This document shows positions 13,582 to 13,603 of a stretch of DNA of 13,603 nucleotides, piece by piece. Location: NCBI GenBank assembly GCA_018372555.1, contig JAHAIU010000067.1, forward strand, positions 1 to 13,603, given 5' to 3'. Source of the stretch: Clostridium sp. (GTDB lineage Bacteria; Bacillota; Clostridia; Clostridiales; Clostridiaceae). A model generated the notes under the pieces. That model worked only from the letters and a program-made list of their open reading frames with translations. It was not told the DNA's origin and made no database searches. Positions within the stretch are counted from its first letter, which is position 1, and every line of letters begins with the position of its first letter. The position numbers were made by a program, and so were the translations under genes.

Positions 13582-13603
13582 ATGTCAGGACATTCAAAAT
13601 GGC
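13582..13603 (+). CDS. yebC: YebC/PmpR family protein (first seven codons only)
   Basis: Only M-S-G-H-S-K-W is visible before the window ends. GHSKW at the N-terminus is the hallmark of the YebC/TACO1 family (usually AGHSKWANIKHRK), proteins linked to translation of difficult peptide stretches and also described as DNA-binding regulators. GGGAGG (13569-13574) lies 7 nt before the ATG and a good promoter lies upstream. The identification rests on seven residues plus position. Confidence 0.8.

Overview
The window reads as chromosomal DNA of a low-GC, endospore-forming Clostridium (sensu stricto type). Coding is very AT-rich, ribosome-binding sites are strong (GGAGG and AGGTG types), the sporulation gene yunB is present, and the housekeeping genes (class A PBP, hpt, hflX, yigZ, yebC) are typical Firmicutes versions. 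I see no phage, insertion sequence, CRISPR array, rRNA or tRNA. I would not name a species from sequence alone.

Layout. Bases 1-2614 (minus strand) hold most of a bifunctional penicillin-binding protein 1A, cut at its C-terminus by the window edge. Divergent from it is yunB (2721-3377). A two-way terminator separates yunB from the convergent hpt (minus, 3406-3933). After a repeat-rich spacer (3934-4198) comes a four-gene plus-strand operon (4199-8062): a membrane-anchored SGNH hydrolase, a DUF4358-type protein, an MBOAT O-acyltransferase and a DHHW-family (AlgJ/AlgX-like) protein. This looks like a system that O-acylates a cell-surface polymer. Next, with its own promoter and terminator, is hflX (8185-9981). 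It encodes a GTPase with an unusual N-terminal extension that carries an intact JAMM (RadC-like) metal-site signature.

Bases 10052-11375 form an unexpected structure. A nucleotidyltransferase-fold gene (10278-11177) with a partly degenerate active site sits between two arms of about 205 bp that are collinear inverted copies of each other. The right arm runs up to the ribosome-binding site of the next gene, a MocR-type (GntR-aminotransferase) regulator (11388-12791). That gene overlaps yigZ (TTG start, 12788-13435) by four bases. The window ends with a good promoter and the first seven codons of a yebC-family gene.

How the genes relate. PBP1A and, by inference, the acylation operon act on the cell envelope. 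HflX (ribosome rescue/splitting) and YebC concern translation. Hpt salvages purines. The nucleotidyltransferase-like protein and MocR may form a regulated pair because their upstream regions share the same inverted sequence blocks; that is inference.
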